This document shows, in pieces, positions 40,936-52,349 of a stretch of DNA of 64,000 bases. Under the pieces are notes generated by a model. It worked only from the letters and a program-made list of their open reading frames with translations, made no database searches and was not told where the DNA came from. Position 1 is the stretch's first letter. Each line of letters opens with the position of its first letter. Both the position numbers and the translations under genes were made by a program. Source of the DNA: Lumbricus terrestris (taxonomy: Eukaryota; Annelida; Clitellata; Crassiclitellata; Lumbricidae); contig OX457040.1 in NCBI GenBank assembly GCA_949752735.1, forward strand, positions 3,676,583 through 3,740,582. The letters are read 5' to 3'.

Positions 40936-41592
40936 CTCGGGCTACCAAGGGGTGGCGGTGTGCACCTTCTATGTATTTCCCAACTACTACTTGTTTCGTT
41001 TGGAATAATTTTTTTGACATTTTAGGTAGCTGTACAGGGTTCATTTGCTCTCTTACTACATCACTTCCAAATTAAAGTGGTTTGGAAGTTCTTGCTCGGT
41101 TGCGTGCATAATATTTGTAACAATTTTCTGCCAATTGTGTCCTGGTCAGCAATTCAGGACCGTCCTGGACAGTTACTGTAGGTGTAAGCTAATTTTGTAT
41201 AACCTTGAATGGTCAGCTAATTGTTGACCGAGTGGCGGGAAAGTTTGCTGCGGTGCGGGCGTACGCCTGAGAGTAAGAGAGACAGGAACAGAGAGAGGGA
41301 CAGAGCGGCTGACGGAAGGATGTACGCTAAGAATGAGATAGGCTTGGGTAGGAGTGCCAGTCGTGTGTATAGGTAGTAGTAGAGTGGAGAGAGTTTAATA
41401 AGATGGCGTTTCTGTCGTGACATTGAATTGTTTGTCGTTGTTGATGCATTTTGTGTTGATTGCTACTATTGGAGATTCGATGAACAAAATACAAGAAACC
41501 GATCGTTGTTTTAAGTAAACAAGTTAAAGAACTATAGTCACTTATAAACTAGCCATTATTGTATTGTATTGTATTGTATAAAAACATTTATA

Positions 41593-41990
41593 AAGCGCCT
41601 CTACTAGGTTGAACCGTTCAGAGGCGCTCCCAGTGCGCAAGGCCACGAGGGAAGAAATAGGTTTTAAGAAAAGAAAATGAGGAGGAGGGATTACCTGTCA
41701 GAAGTTGAGATCGAGTAGAGGGAGAGAGCGTATTCCAAAGAGAAGGGCCAATTGATGTAAAGGAACGGGACTGAGCCATAGCCGTTCTAGTAGGAGGTAC
41801 TAGAAGTTCAAATCTGTCTAAAGAGCGGAGTGGACGATGCGAGGAGGCTGAAACTGGCCTGCGAATTCCATTGGTTAGATATTTTGGGGCAAGACCCCGT
41901 TGTGCTTTAGAGACCAAAATGAGAATTTTGAACTTAATGCGCGGAGTTAGAGGAAGCCAATGGAGCTGCTCAAACATAAAAGTAGAGATA
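41593..41990 (-). mobile_element. CR1/L2-like LINE 3' fragment
   Basis: Minus-strand frame LHWLPLTPRIKFKILILV, SSHRPLRSLDRFELLVPP, IGPSLWNTLSPSTRSQ and a stop at 41618, then GCGCCTCTGAACGG and GAGGCGCTTTATAAATG. Intact over 119 codons and close to the 35-kb LINE. Confidence 0.85.
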
Positions 41991-42002
41991 TGAGAGTAGC
42001 AC

Positions 42003-42200
42003 AGTTATTAGGTTAAGCCTAGGCTGCGCTGCTGAACTTTTGAAGAGACTGGAAAGGCTTGAGGGAAATAAGCTCACAGTAGGGAAATGCTTATTCTACC
42101 GCAGTGCAGTTATTGGGTTAAGCCTAGGCTGCGCTGCTGAACTTTTGAAGAGACTGGAAAGGCTTGAGGGAAATAAGCTCACAGTAGGGATATGCTTATT
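42003..42200 (+). repeat. Tandem duplication, ~100-bp unit, two copies
   Basis: CAGTTATT(A/G)GGTTAAGCC and GACTGGAAAGGCTTGAGGG occur twice, almost identical, so a young duplication. Confidence 0.92.
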
Positions 42201-43517
42201 CTAGTGGTACATATAGGCTAATACAGAACTATTATACCTATTACGTAGGCAGTTATTAGTCCAGCTGCAGAAGAACTGAGTTGCCGAACTGATACATTAA
42301 GAATTATTATTGTAATTCCATTAAATTTATTTAAATCCGTGGGGGTAAACCTATAGGAGACTCAGGTGGATTTAGGAGACAGAGGGAAGGGTCCCGAAAG
42401 TTTTTGGTGGAAGATGGAGATATTTATATCCCCTATTTTTAAAGAAATATTCATAAATATCAGTATAAATTTCTGCAAAGTCATCCATTGCAGATACATA
42501 ATGAACAATTTTGCTAAGGTGACAGCTTAAACAGCTACCATGACAGTGTGGAAATTCAAAAACCAAAACTAATGGCGGTCATTTGTTTAAGCATGTAATT
42601 TTAAAAACTTTTTACACTGCAATGGTAGCATTCATTTGTTAGTCTGTCATTTTGACGAAATTATTCATAATTTCATTCCATGTTGAGGGAGGCATCTTCC
42701 AAGGCTTTTCTATCGTGCAATTATTGAGAAATGTGCATTTCTAACTGGATTATGCAGATGTAAAAGTATTTTTGTGCGTCTAGAAAGAGCTGGCATACGA
42801 GAGCCTGAAACGTGTTCTAGCTTATGTGAACAGTCAAAAATGCGTTGGTTTCTGAGGCTCCGCCCCAGACCCTGCTGGGAGAACTTACGACTCTCCCCAC
42901 ACTCCCTTGTCGGTATGGGCTTCATACATTTGGCACTCGTAGCTTCGCGCCTTCGACGCTCACAATATGAGCACCCCAGGAAAATGTTCTGGTTGCGCCC
43001 TGATGCTAGAGCAACTCTGAGAACTATTCAATAATTTCTGCTCACGACAAAGTCCTGAGTTATCGCAAGGTGTCGTTAAACCTGAAACCTAAAGATAGAC
43101 CAGAATTAGACACCTCTAATAAGATATTTTAACAGCATTAAATAACAAAATTTCTTAAACGTGATAATGAGCGACTACGGCCGCTGTTACGGTAACTTCT
43201 GATTCCTTAATTAATAGGCCTATAATACTGCATTTAACACCGAACAATGCGCAGTCGAAAATCATTATAGAGCTATGGCATACCTAAACAAAGGTGACAA
43301 ATCCAAGTGAACTGAAAGCCGAGATATTGAAAAAATCCCTCTTTTTGGGTCAACCATTTTGGAAAATGGCCGCCATTGAGGTTATGGGGAACTTCATTAT
43401 GGTCCTTTTGGAATCCTTGACTTGAAATGTGTTTGTTTTGACACCAAGATGGCGATTCCAAGAGAACTGAAAGCCGAGGTATTGACAACTCTGTGAATCG
43501 GTCGGCCATTATTTACT

Positions 43518-43595
43518 GAGTTACTGTCTTCTTGCTTAGCATTCAATGCATAATATTATTATATACATTGCGTACTAGCAAGAAGACAGTAACTC
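43518..43595. repeat. Inverted repeat, ~20-bp arms
   Basis: GAGTTACTGTCTTCTTGCT pairs with its complement at 43577-43595 around an AT-rich centre. The partner at 54010-54090 keeps a worn version, so it predates the duplication. Confidence 0.85.
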
Positions 43596-44214
43596 AAGTT
43601 ACAGCGTTTTTGCTTAGCACGTTAATACATCCGTTGAGATACTGTGAAATGCGTTTCCGTTTTTTTCCGCATGTTCCCGGACAGATACCGTTTCCTTGCT
43701 TCTAGATATGATAGAATATGTTGTCAGGATATGATAACAAGCAGTAACCCAAAAATGAAGCGTGGCAGTATATTTACTTTGATCAACAACTTGAACACTG
43801 AAAGTAGTGTCTCGAGCAATTTATATAACATCGCTTTCCAGCGTTTGAAAGGTGTCTAAAGAGATCGGTTTAACAAAATTAACTCTATCGGTGCAATGTT
43901 ACGTGTGAGTTTAACAACGCTGTTTTATAGTACAGATGTCTGACGTCGACCTCCTCCTTTCTCCAGTCTACGGACTGGCACTTCTTCAGGTGGGTGGAGG
44001 ACTTATAAGTGGCGATGTTAAACGATGGATGGATCCAGATATTAGCGATATCTTATTTATTTTCCGCAGATCCTATTACAAGTCATATTATGCGTACAAT
44101 ACACTTTATTTTTAACGTTATTTGCATGGCGTGTTTCAGCAATTATCATGCACAGCTCTTTAATGATTTAAAGTGAGCGCATCGCTTTCATACATAGCAT
44201 ATAATCGTCGCTAC

Positions 44215-44405
44215 CCCCACATTTCTACCTACATTACTGATGTTCTTCACTGGCTTCCTGTTGCCTAGGGTTGACTCCTCGGTGTTTTACAGGCTCCTTA
44301 ATTAAATCTTGCTTTTTTACCGTGGTTGGGCTTGGAGCGCCTATGAGTGGATTTCTTGAAAGGGCGCTATATAAATTCTTTAAATGAATGAATGAATAAT
44401 GTCTT
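44215..44405 (+). mobile_element. CR1/L2-like LINE extreme 3' end
   Basis: TTCTTCACTGGCTTCCTGTT and GGAGCGCCTATGAGTGG, AAAGGGCGCTATATAAATTC and (ATGA)n. Present in both P2 blocks. Confidence 0.75.
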
Positions 44406-44559
44406 AGTTCTAGAGGACACCTGGACAAGGACTACCATGGCCCAACACCGAGTCTTTCCCATTGTAAGTTCATCTATGTGGAATTACTTCCCTTCCACTA
44501 TACGTAGTAATAATAATTATCTTGATGTGGTTTTCGATTGTAACTTTGGAAAGCCAGAT

Positions 44560-44680
44560 TGCTACATTTTACTTCTCGTTTTTCGATCTTCTCAATAATC
44601 GCAAAATACAGCGATGGATTTAAACACCGCCTTTATGAAATATTATATGGTTATAAATACCACACTAGTGTGCAGCGATA
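44560..44680 (+). repeat. Repeat shared with 57920-58050
   Basis: AGCCAGATTGCTACATTTTA, CTTCTCAATAATCGCAAAAT and AACACCGCCTTTATGAAATA, then TATAAATACCA, occur at both places with about 90 percent match by eye. Confidence 0.8.
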
Positions 44681-44999
44681 ATCAGTCCTCTTCCATTATC
44701 ATTTCCCAACGAGAGTCCACAGGCCTTGTAATCTTGGTCCTCGTCATCACAGTTTTGAACTACCTATGTCTGACTTCCACCCATTTGATTGAGTCGAGCA
44801 TTGTTTGCTGAAATCATACAACATGGCTCCTCGGTCATTCTCTTTCAAGGCTTCATCGATTCCAATAAAATTTTTAAACGCATACGATTTAACGAAGAAT
44901 GTATATTAGTCACAAGATTGTAACATGCTTTTGAGAGGGATGAATGAATGACCAGTTATGCTTGTGGAGAGATTGAACATCGGTTTTGACAACGAAATG

Positions 45000-45554
45000 A
45001 AAGACTGTAATAATTACAGTCAAATTATTTGAAAGCAACGAGCACTATAAAACGTCTTTGATAAAACACTAAATAACTTGTGTAGTCATTTCAGGTTGTG
45101 CCATTACACAGACGAAAGCCATGTGTAATAATACTATTCAGCTAGCAGAAATTAAAATCAAAGAAATGTAGCACTGTCTGACCTTCCAAAATTAAAATAA
45201 ATTTGACCATTATTATTAAAGCCGTCTACATAAGACGTTTCCATGCAAAATGTTTTGATTCGTGTGTTTCACCCACAGACATTACCTAAATAAAATATTG
45301 CGCATACCGAGATATGGCAAATTGCCAATGCCGACTTCACCGTTTTTTCAATTACGTCATCAGCGTATACATCGTCTACCAGAAACCCCGATTTGTTCTT
45401 TTAAACTTTTGCACACGGTGACCTATATAACATTTGAGCTAATGGATCTGATTAATAGAAGTCGAAATATGATTGAATTATTTTGATTTTCTGTTTCATT
45501 TTCAGGGAAATTTTCTACCTAATGCACTACCTTTTCGCAGCCTAATTCAATTGT
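45000..45554. other. No gene seen
   Basis: Non-coding, with no clear repeat match inside the window. Confidence 0.45.
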
Positions 45555-45680
45555 GACTTCGCAATTGGTTGCACTCTGCAATGGATGCCAGTGTTGTTTC
45601 TAAATAAAAGTGGAGATTTGGTGGATGGGTCCGGGGAGGGTTCTTAAGCCCTGTGCGTGGACGTAGTCCTTGACTGTCTT
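45555..45680 (+). repeat. Family D repeat, diverged
   Basis: CGCAATTGGTTGCACTCTGC at the start; the rest is poorly kept. Confidence 0.5.
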
Positions 45681-46230
45681 GAAGTAAGATCATCAACGTT
45701 AAGACATACGCCAAGAATCAACAGCCAGACAGACTAACCACATAATAAACCCCACACCCACTGCGCGCCTTCGCTCCGCACCGTAAGGTGACTGGGTACG
45801 AATGAACAAATCCTGAGCCGCATCTATTCGAGCCAAACCTTACAGCTAGACAGAATGTGTTACGTACCCCACCCCCCACCCCCCACCTCACCTCGTGGTC
45901 GCGGCGAAAAACCGGACCTATTCTGATCCCCAGCTCGTCACACAACAAAAGAAAACGATATGATCGATATTTATTTGAATCTTAATTAGTCACTTTCCTA
46001 ATATAATGTCCATAGCAATGTTTGATTTTCTTGACTTAATACTAGTTGAAAATTCCAGTGAGTAATGGGAATTGAGCTTTACGGACTAATGCGGAAAAAC
46101 GAGAGTCACGATCTAATAAATGCAATAAATACAATTTAAAAGGTGTCTAAACAGAGCGATCTAGCCCAATAGTTTCCGCGTTGCTTGAATGTGTCAATTT
46201 AATATATTATAAACATATGTTAAACATTAT

Positions 46231-46432
46231 GGGGCGCGGTGGTGTAGGGGTGGCGTCGTTGCCTTGAAGCCGGAAGGTTCGAGGTTCGAATCCACCTCAC
46301 GTCGCCGCGTGAGGACCTTGGGCAATTGCTCAGCGCTTCGGCGTGATACTCCGATGCAGTGTCCGCTCTGTAGTCGGGAGCGCCTCTGAGTAGTGTGCTT
46401 GAAGGGGCGCTACAACAAGTGCACATACAAAC
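46231..46432 (+). repeat. tRNA-derived SINE, family A
   Basis: GGGGCGCGGTGGTGTAGGG, GGTTCGAATCCACC and GAGCGCCTCTGAGTAG with CTTGAAGGGGCGCTACAAC. One of the cleanest copies. Confidence 0.92.
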
Positions 46433-46594
46433 AGCCAAAACAAACAATCAAAGACTTTATAGCGCAACACAGTGATCATTGCTTCGCAGTAGTGTAACGT
46501 GGAGGTCAATTCCGAATAGCTATGCTGTGAGAAACGCTTTAAAATATTCTTATTAGATTAGACTTTATTGGATTATAAGTCTTTCGAATTTCCT

Positions 46595-47000
46595 TCAGCT
46601 GCGAACAAGATTCATTTCCTTTCTTTATCGACTTTCAATCGCCATGAATTTTGACGAGCAAAATAAAAGGCTGCGTTGAACACCTTCTTTAGGGAAATTC
46701 TAGAGGAAATAAATTGCCAGCTCAGTATAGCAACATTAAGTAATTTTTAAGTATCGAATAATTAGAAGAACCGCTCTTTAGATCAATCATTATTGTATAT
46801 GCCTACATCTGAACCCAGAGAATCCTGGTTAGCACGGGCGGCTCGACCTCGTTGTACAGAGTTCACTTTGGAACGTTGGTGACTCCTGGTGCTACCAGTT
46901 CTTCACTGAAAGACTGAAAAGTTCTTCCTCTAAAATTCAACCGGACAAAAGGGTGTCATCCGCCGAATTTATCCCACCGTCATGCAAAAACGACCGCTTG
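46595..47000 (+). repeat. Duplicated block P4 (partner 59610-60000)
   Basis: GCGAACAAGATTCATTTCCT, GAACACCTT and CATCTGAACC, GAGAATCCTGGTT, TCCTGGTGCTACCAGTTCTT, in the same order in both. Confidence 0.82.
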
Positions 47001-47141
47001 TACTGCCTCTCGACATAAACGTTAACCCCCTTACGCAAAGCAGAAGGACTAGATTAAACACTGGTCGACCTGCATAGACGACGACATGCGCAGAAGTGAC
47101 CGACAGTATGTCTATTGTCTAAGCCAGATGATCCTAATAAT

Positions 47142-47395
47142 GTGGGGCGCGGTGGTGTAGAGGGTATGTTTGTGGTATGTTTGTCGCCTTGCAATCGGAG
47201 GGTTGCAGGTTCGAATCCACCTCGAGTCGCCGCGTAGTTACCTTGGGAAAGTCCTTCACTCGCAATTGCTCAGCGCTTCGGGGTGAAACTCCGATGCAGT
47301 GTCCGCGCTGTAGTCGGGATCGCCCTTGTGTAGAGATATTGAAGGGGCGCTATAACAAGTACACATGCAAACAAACAAACAAAAGCGCGATTATG
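47142..47395 (+). repeat. tRNA-derived SINE, family A
   Basis: GGGGCGCGGTGGTGTAGAG with a 12-bp duplication in the head (GGTATGTTTGT twice), B box GGTTCGAATCC, and tail ending in (CAAA)n. Confidence 0.92.
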
Positions 47396-47528
47396 CAGTG
47401 TTGTATGTTAGTTACATTGTAACTAGTTCAGATAATTATTGCAAATTTAAGCGAATGACGCGATGTAGATAACCACAAATTGAAGTGAAGCTTAATATAA
47501 GTTTTGAGACATCTTATTAAAGGTGTTT

Positions 47529-48532
47529 AATTCTAACCTTAGTTAGAAACGTTCAAATTAGGACGGAGCATGGCGAAACCATAACCTTCCAAATCAAGAA
47601 AGGAGTTCGGCAGGGGTGCATACTATCGCCATACCTGTTCAACCTTTATGCTGAAATGATAGTGAGGAAAGCAGGCTTAGAGGAAACAAATGCTGGTGTG
47701 AGGATAGCGGCCAGAACACTGAACAATTTAAGATATGCGGACGATACAACGTTACTGGCAGGGAAAGGGGAAGTTCTAAAAGATATCATCAGAAAATTAA
47801 AAACAGAAAGCGAGAAGGCTGGACTGTATTTCAACTTAAAGAAGACCAAAATCATGACCACGGAAAATTGGACAAACTTCGAGGTAGATGGAGAGGAGAT
47901 GGAGGTGGTGACAAGTTTCTGCTTCTTGGGAGCCATGATAGAAAATGATGGCGGATGTGACAGAAAGATACGACGGAGGATTACATTGGGAAAGTCTGCA
48001 GCAATGGGACTAGAGAAAATATGGAAGGATAAACATGTGAGCCTGATGACAAAGACAAGAATTGTAAAGGCAATGATATTCCCAGTGGTGCTGTATGGAT
48101 GTGAAACGTGGACAAAAACAAAGGCCTTAGAAAGGAAAATCGATGCTTGCGAAATGTGGATATGGAGGAAGGTATTGAGAACCCCATGGACCGAGAAAAG
48201 AACAAATGAATCTATATTACTAGAGATAGGTCAGGCACGAGGGAATATGTCATTAGGGCAGAGAGCGGCAAGGCAAAAGTTGACATTCTTCGGACATGTG
48301 ATGCGAGCAAACGGCCTGGAAAAGGAGATGATGCTGGCCTGCGGAGAGGGAGGAAGAAGGAGAGGACGCCCAAGAAGGAGGTGGATGGAAGAAATACACG
48401 AGAGAACAAAGATGAACTTGGAAGAACTGAGAAACGCGACGGAAGATCGTAGCAAGTGGAGAAGGTTGACCATGGCGGTCGCTAAGATTCAAAGAATCGA
48501 CGGCACAAGGTGACAAGGTGAATTCTAACCTT
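47529..48532 (+). mobile_element. 5'-truncated RTE-type LINE, 12-bp target duplication
   Basis: Insertion 47541-48520 flanked by AATTCTAACCTT at 47529-47540 and 48521-48532. The frame is open from about 47553 (before the first Met at 47656) to a stop at 48513. It starts within the reverse transcriptase (IKKGVRQGCILSPYLFNLY), has the catalytic YADD in NNLRYADDTTLLA, then SFCFLGAMIENDGG, YGCETWTKT and RRRGRPRRRWMEE. The tail is GGTGACAAGGTG. Family differs from the RTE at 18 kb. The intact frame suggests a recent insertion. It landed in a copy of the recurrent ACACCTTTAATAAG signature. Confidence 0.94.
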
Positions 48533-48599
48533 GTGTAGTTCTTCACTTCACTTTCTGTCTTTCAGTGATGATTCCCCTTCGATATTCAATAATTAGATT

Positions 48600-48691
48600 T
48601 CCTAAAATTAATGAGATGCACTCCGGGAAAGGAAGCCAGTGCAAGACCTCGCGCATATATTGGGACGCTTTCACCTGTGGTCGCTCAACCT

Positions 48692-48692
<1 letters not shown>
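48600..48692 (-). mobile_element. Short CR1/L2-like LINE scrap
   Basis: Minus strand reads SQYMREVLHWLPFPE, the conserved peptide before the LINE C-terminal domain. Nothing else of the element remains. Confidence 0.55.
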
Positions 48693-48749
<57 letters not shown>

Positions 48750-48750
48750 C
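48693..48750. repeat. (AT)n microsatellite
   Basis: About 28 AT/TA steps with one phase change (TATAATATA). Confidence 0.95.
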
Positions 48751-49481
48751 ACCATTAATTATTAGCACTCCAAGAGGTGGCAAGATCTGGATGTAGTCGA
48801 CCTGCGTGTCGTGCGAAGCTGGCCGTATTTCGTATAACTCGTACCTGTAATCGTTCTGCGGTGTGTCAGTTTGAATTTGAATAAACGAATATTATAAAAA
48901 AAGATCGATAACCATGACCAGCCTGTCAGGAGATGATTGGCAAGACAGAGAGGAAACTTTTGCAGACCTTGTTCAGGAACCAGAAACATGTGCTCCGAAG
49001 TTTATATTATGTTCTCGGCAGAAGTGCAAAATTAATGCACGGGGTGCCTTGCGCGTGAAATCCGGTACCCGTTCTTACGTTCTATTAATACGAAGATTTC
49101 ATAATAATTTTATATAGTTATTTGATTTGTATGGCGTAACTCAATATTAGTCAAACTGATGCCACTTTCTTGGTTATTCACACTGAACGCAATTACGCTG
49201 AACGCGCATTCATTATATACAATTGCAAAGAAATGTTCTAAAGGTATCTTATGGAACGCAATCTGAGTAATCGGTTTGCGCGTCCCAGACGATTCCTGAA
49301 AACTCTAACCGAAAACAAAATTAGGAGATCCAGTTTGAATATTTTTGCAGAACGCAAATGCAATAAGTACGCTTCCATACCCGCAACGCACGAATTTATC
49401 ATCGTAGCTATTGAAATAAATGACTCCATCGCTCGTATAGGACGAGATTTCATACAGGAGCTTGGCCTTCGAATGACGGAG

Positions 49482-49703
49482 CTTAGGCAACAATTTACGG
49501 TCTGGCTGTGGACTACGATGCTACGTCACCTTCCTTATTTTAAAGCCTACATTTTATCAAATCCCGCAAGTGTGAGATTTTAAGGGTTTGACTGTCAAAC
49601 CCTTAAACCCCCCCCTTTTGGGATTTGATAAAATGTAGGCTTTAAAATAAGGAAGGTGACGTAGCGCCGTAGTCCACAGCCAGACCGTAAATTGTTGCCT
49701 AAG
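49482..49703. repeat. Long inverted repeat, 84-bp arms, 54-bp centre
   Basis: Left arm starts CTTAGGCAACAATTTACGG and ends ATCAAATCCC; right arm 49620-49703 is its complement with only 2-3 differences. The centre has its own hairpin AAGGGTTTGACTGTCAAACC. No coding. Confidence 0.93.
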
Positions 49704-49724
49704 CCTTAAAGGTGATAGCTCTAC

Positions 49725-52340
49725 CTAGAATAAAAAACGTGAATAAAACACCTTTGTTAAGGTATCTTGTAGCGCCATAATAAACACAGTCTGCACACGG
49801 CCCTTTAGTCAACTCTTCAATCGCAACTGGTATTGTAATCGACATAAGGTTGACACAAACGCAGAAAGCTAAATCTGCAACTATGTGAACTCTCGGGATG
49901 CCAGTGACAAGAGAATACACAACAGGAGGGCTACGCTAATTATTCAACTTTTAAAACAATACATCATCGTAAAGAGCAATTAACCAGCCAATATACAATC
50001 CATTCAAACGCTCTCTCTGCTCCGGTGTATGAAGTGAAGCAGCGCCTTTAGCTTGCCCTAAGGTTGCCATGGAAATGAAGCATCATAGATTTAATTTTCT
50101 TAGCCTCGGCAAATGAGGTCATGTGACCAGTCCTCTCCCTCGCCTCCGATCAACAGTGCAAGTTAAGTGCTCTCGTCATAGCTGAGTTGACATAAGAATG
50201 CAGAATGTGGAGCAGAAATAGTTGAACAAAATATCTGCGCAACATTGGATTTGAACCCATGACCTCTCGAATGACAGTCAAGCAGACAGTTCGCTGCTGT
50301 CGGGCTACGATGTAAACTGTATGTGATTTTATTTAAGTGAATTTCCTCTAATTGACTTCAACCACTTTAGATGCCGCAAGATGTCGTTAAGCCATTGGCA
50401 AACATTGCTGGAATAAATCCAATCAGAGTTAAGTAGGTCGAGGTCAATTGCATTAAGAACCGCAAGATGCCGCTAAGGAACAGCAGATTATTCGATGTGT
50501 GGAAATAAACGTAATCGATACTGTCGACTGTGAGATGCCCGTTTAACGTTATAGTACAAGTAAAATTGAACACCTCTGATAAGAAGCTATAGAATGTCAT
50601 AAGATTAATTTATTATTGATAATCTAAAATTGAATCTTATTTCCACACTGTCACAGTCGAAATTGCGTTGACCGAAAACACAGAAAACTACTTTTGAAAG
50701 ACATAAAGCTAATAAGGAGTTTAGACAAGGATAAAATTAAGCACCTCTAATAAGAAGTCTCAAAGACAAAATGTTTCCGATAAAACGTTGTGGCTTCAAA
50801 CATTGCTACTTCCGGAATTTGGCAATTGTCGCAAACTTTCGTTTGTGAATTATTTAACTCAGAGGTCTATGGAATGAACTAATTATAGGACTAAAGATTA
50901 GACCTTACAACAGAGACAGACTGCATTGCAAGCATCGATAATACAAATGTTGATGTTAATGACGCAGCTGTTGATACCGAATTGCTGCTGATGCAAGCAA
51001 TGTTTCTTCAAGCATTATTGATGCAAATGATGATACTACATGCGGTGCATAAATGCGACGATGAAGTCGATGTTTTGATGAATGAAATTAATGAAACGAA
51101 TTTGATGGCAGTTACCGGTAATTTTGGATGTAATACAAGAGTGGTTTTCATTGAGGGTGAAAAATAATGCGCTGGAAATATTGATCGAAATCTAATTGTC
51201 GAAGTTGTCGCAAAGAATGTTGCAAGCATTAGAGCCAATATAATTGTTGGTGACAGTTGTCATGATCGTGGTCGGGATGCATTAGTTGTCCAACTAGCAG
51301 CAGATCTTGAGAAATTGTCAATAGGCCTGGATTCTATGCAAAATCACATCCAAGTCAATATTATTGTGTTATTACGCACAAAACGCTTGTAGTGGCGAAA
51401 TCTTCACACAGGAACATTCCCATTACCTTTTCCAGGAATAATCTAGAACGAAAACATTCTTTTGTTCGGAAAAACAGAAAAAATCTTTTAATGAAATAAT
51501 GACCAGAACACTTATCTGAAAAGTGGAAAACGGGAATTGATTAATTTATTTTCTAAAAAAACCCATCATATCAGCTAAAAAGGAGATATGCCAACTTGCT
51601 AAGTGCTTGGTAACGAAGTGGAGCGACTACAAAATAATGGCAGGTGAAGGACTGCGAATTCAATTTTTTGTTTTGTTTTTAGAAGGCGATTTTTCTGTTG
51701 ACCTTTCTTAGTCAACGATTTTCTGATGACCTATTTTTAGATGATTTTTATTTTTGTGTGAGCGCGATCATCATGTAGGCTTACTGTTTTCTTATCAGAA
51801 TTGTTGTTTTTAACACTTATTCTTTACCATTTGTCATGAGGCGCGGTGGTGTAGTGGGTATGTTTGCCGCCTTGCAGCCGAAGCGTTGCAGGTTCGAATT
51901 CACCTCAAGTCGCCGCGTATGACTTTGGACAATGGACAAGTCCTTCATTCGCAATTGCTCATGGCTTAATCGTGAAACTTCAATGCAGTGTCCGCTCTGT
52001 TGTCGGGAGCGCCTCTGAGTAGGGAGATTGAAGGGCGCTATAGCAAGTGCACATACAAACATAGTTAAGTGCACGCTGTATACCCGGTATACCCGCGTAT
52101 ACCCTCGTGCACAGCCCTGTAGTCCACAATCTAGCATTGTAACAATTCATCGATAGATTTAAAATTCCAGCACATGTCATTGTTGATGGTCGATTCTGCA
52201 AAACTTGGTCTTACGTACCAAGATCTAGGCGTTGCAACAATTTGCCCAGCTTTTGACCATCCCATCATTGCTTTGCAGATATTCCACCATTTGTAGGAAA
52301 TGTAGCGGTACTAGTGGCTTGCACAATTATTTGAATTGCC
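49725..52340 (+). repeat. Duplicated block P1' (partner 32520-35315)
   Basis: Mirrors the order of P1. It contains a family C repeat at 50017-50303 and the decayed acidic frame at about 50945-51165. It lacks the family E dimer and the LINE of the partner. Confidence 0.85.
51837..52066 (+). repeat. tRNA-derived SINE, family A
   Basis: GAGGCGCGGTGGTGTAGTGG, GGTTCGAATTCACC and GGGAGCGCCTCTGAGTAG; ends AAGTGCACATACAAAC. Confidence 0.9.
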
Positions 52341-52349
52341 GAATTAGAT

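Larger units (their letters stand above)
42530..44590 (+). repeat. Duplicated block P2 (partner 52835-54720)
   Basis: Shared order: GTGTGGAAATTCAAAAACC, GTTGAGGGAGG(C/T)ATCTTCC, AAATGTTCTGGTTGCGCCC, the hairpin at 43518, GCATACCTAAACAAAGG(T)G, CAGCAATTATCATGCACAGC, a LINE tail and CAACACCGAG(T/C)CTTTCCC. The partner has an extra ~330 bp at 53.19-53.52 kb. Confidence 0.87.

Noticed and set aside
40925..40960. Possible second TTAA/piggyBac end (TTAACCCTCGGGCTACC)
   Set aside because: The LINE stops there, but no matching right end with TTAA was found downstream.
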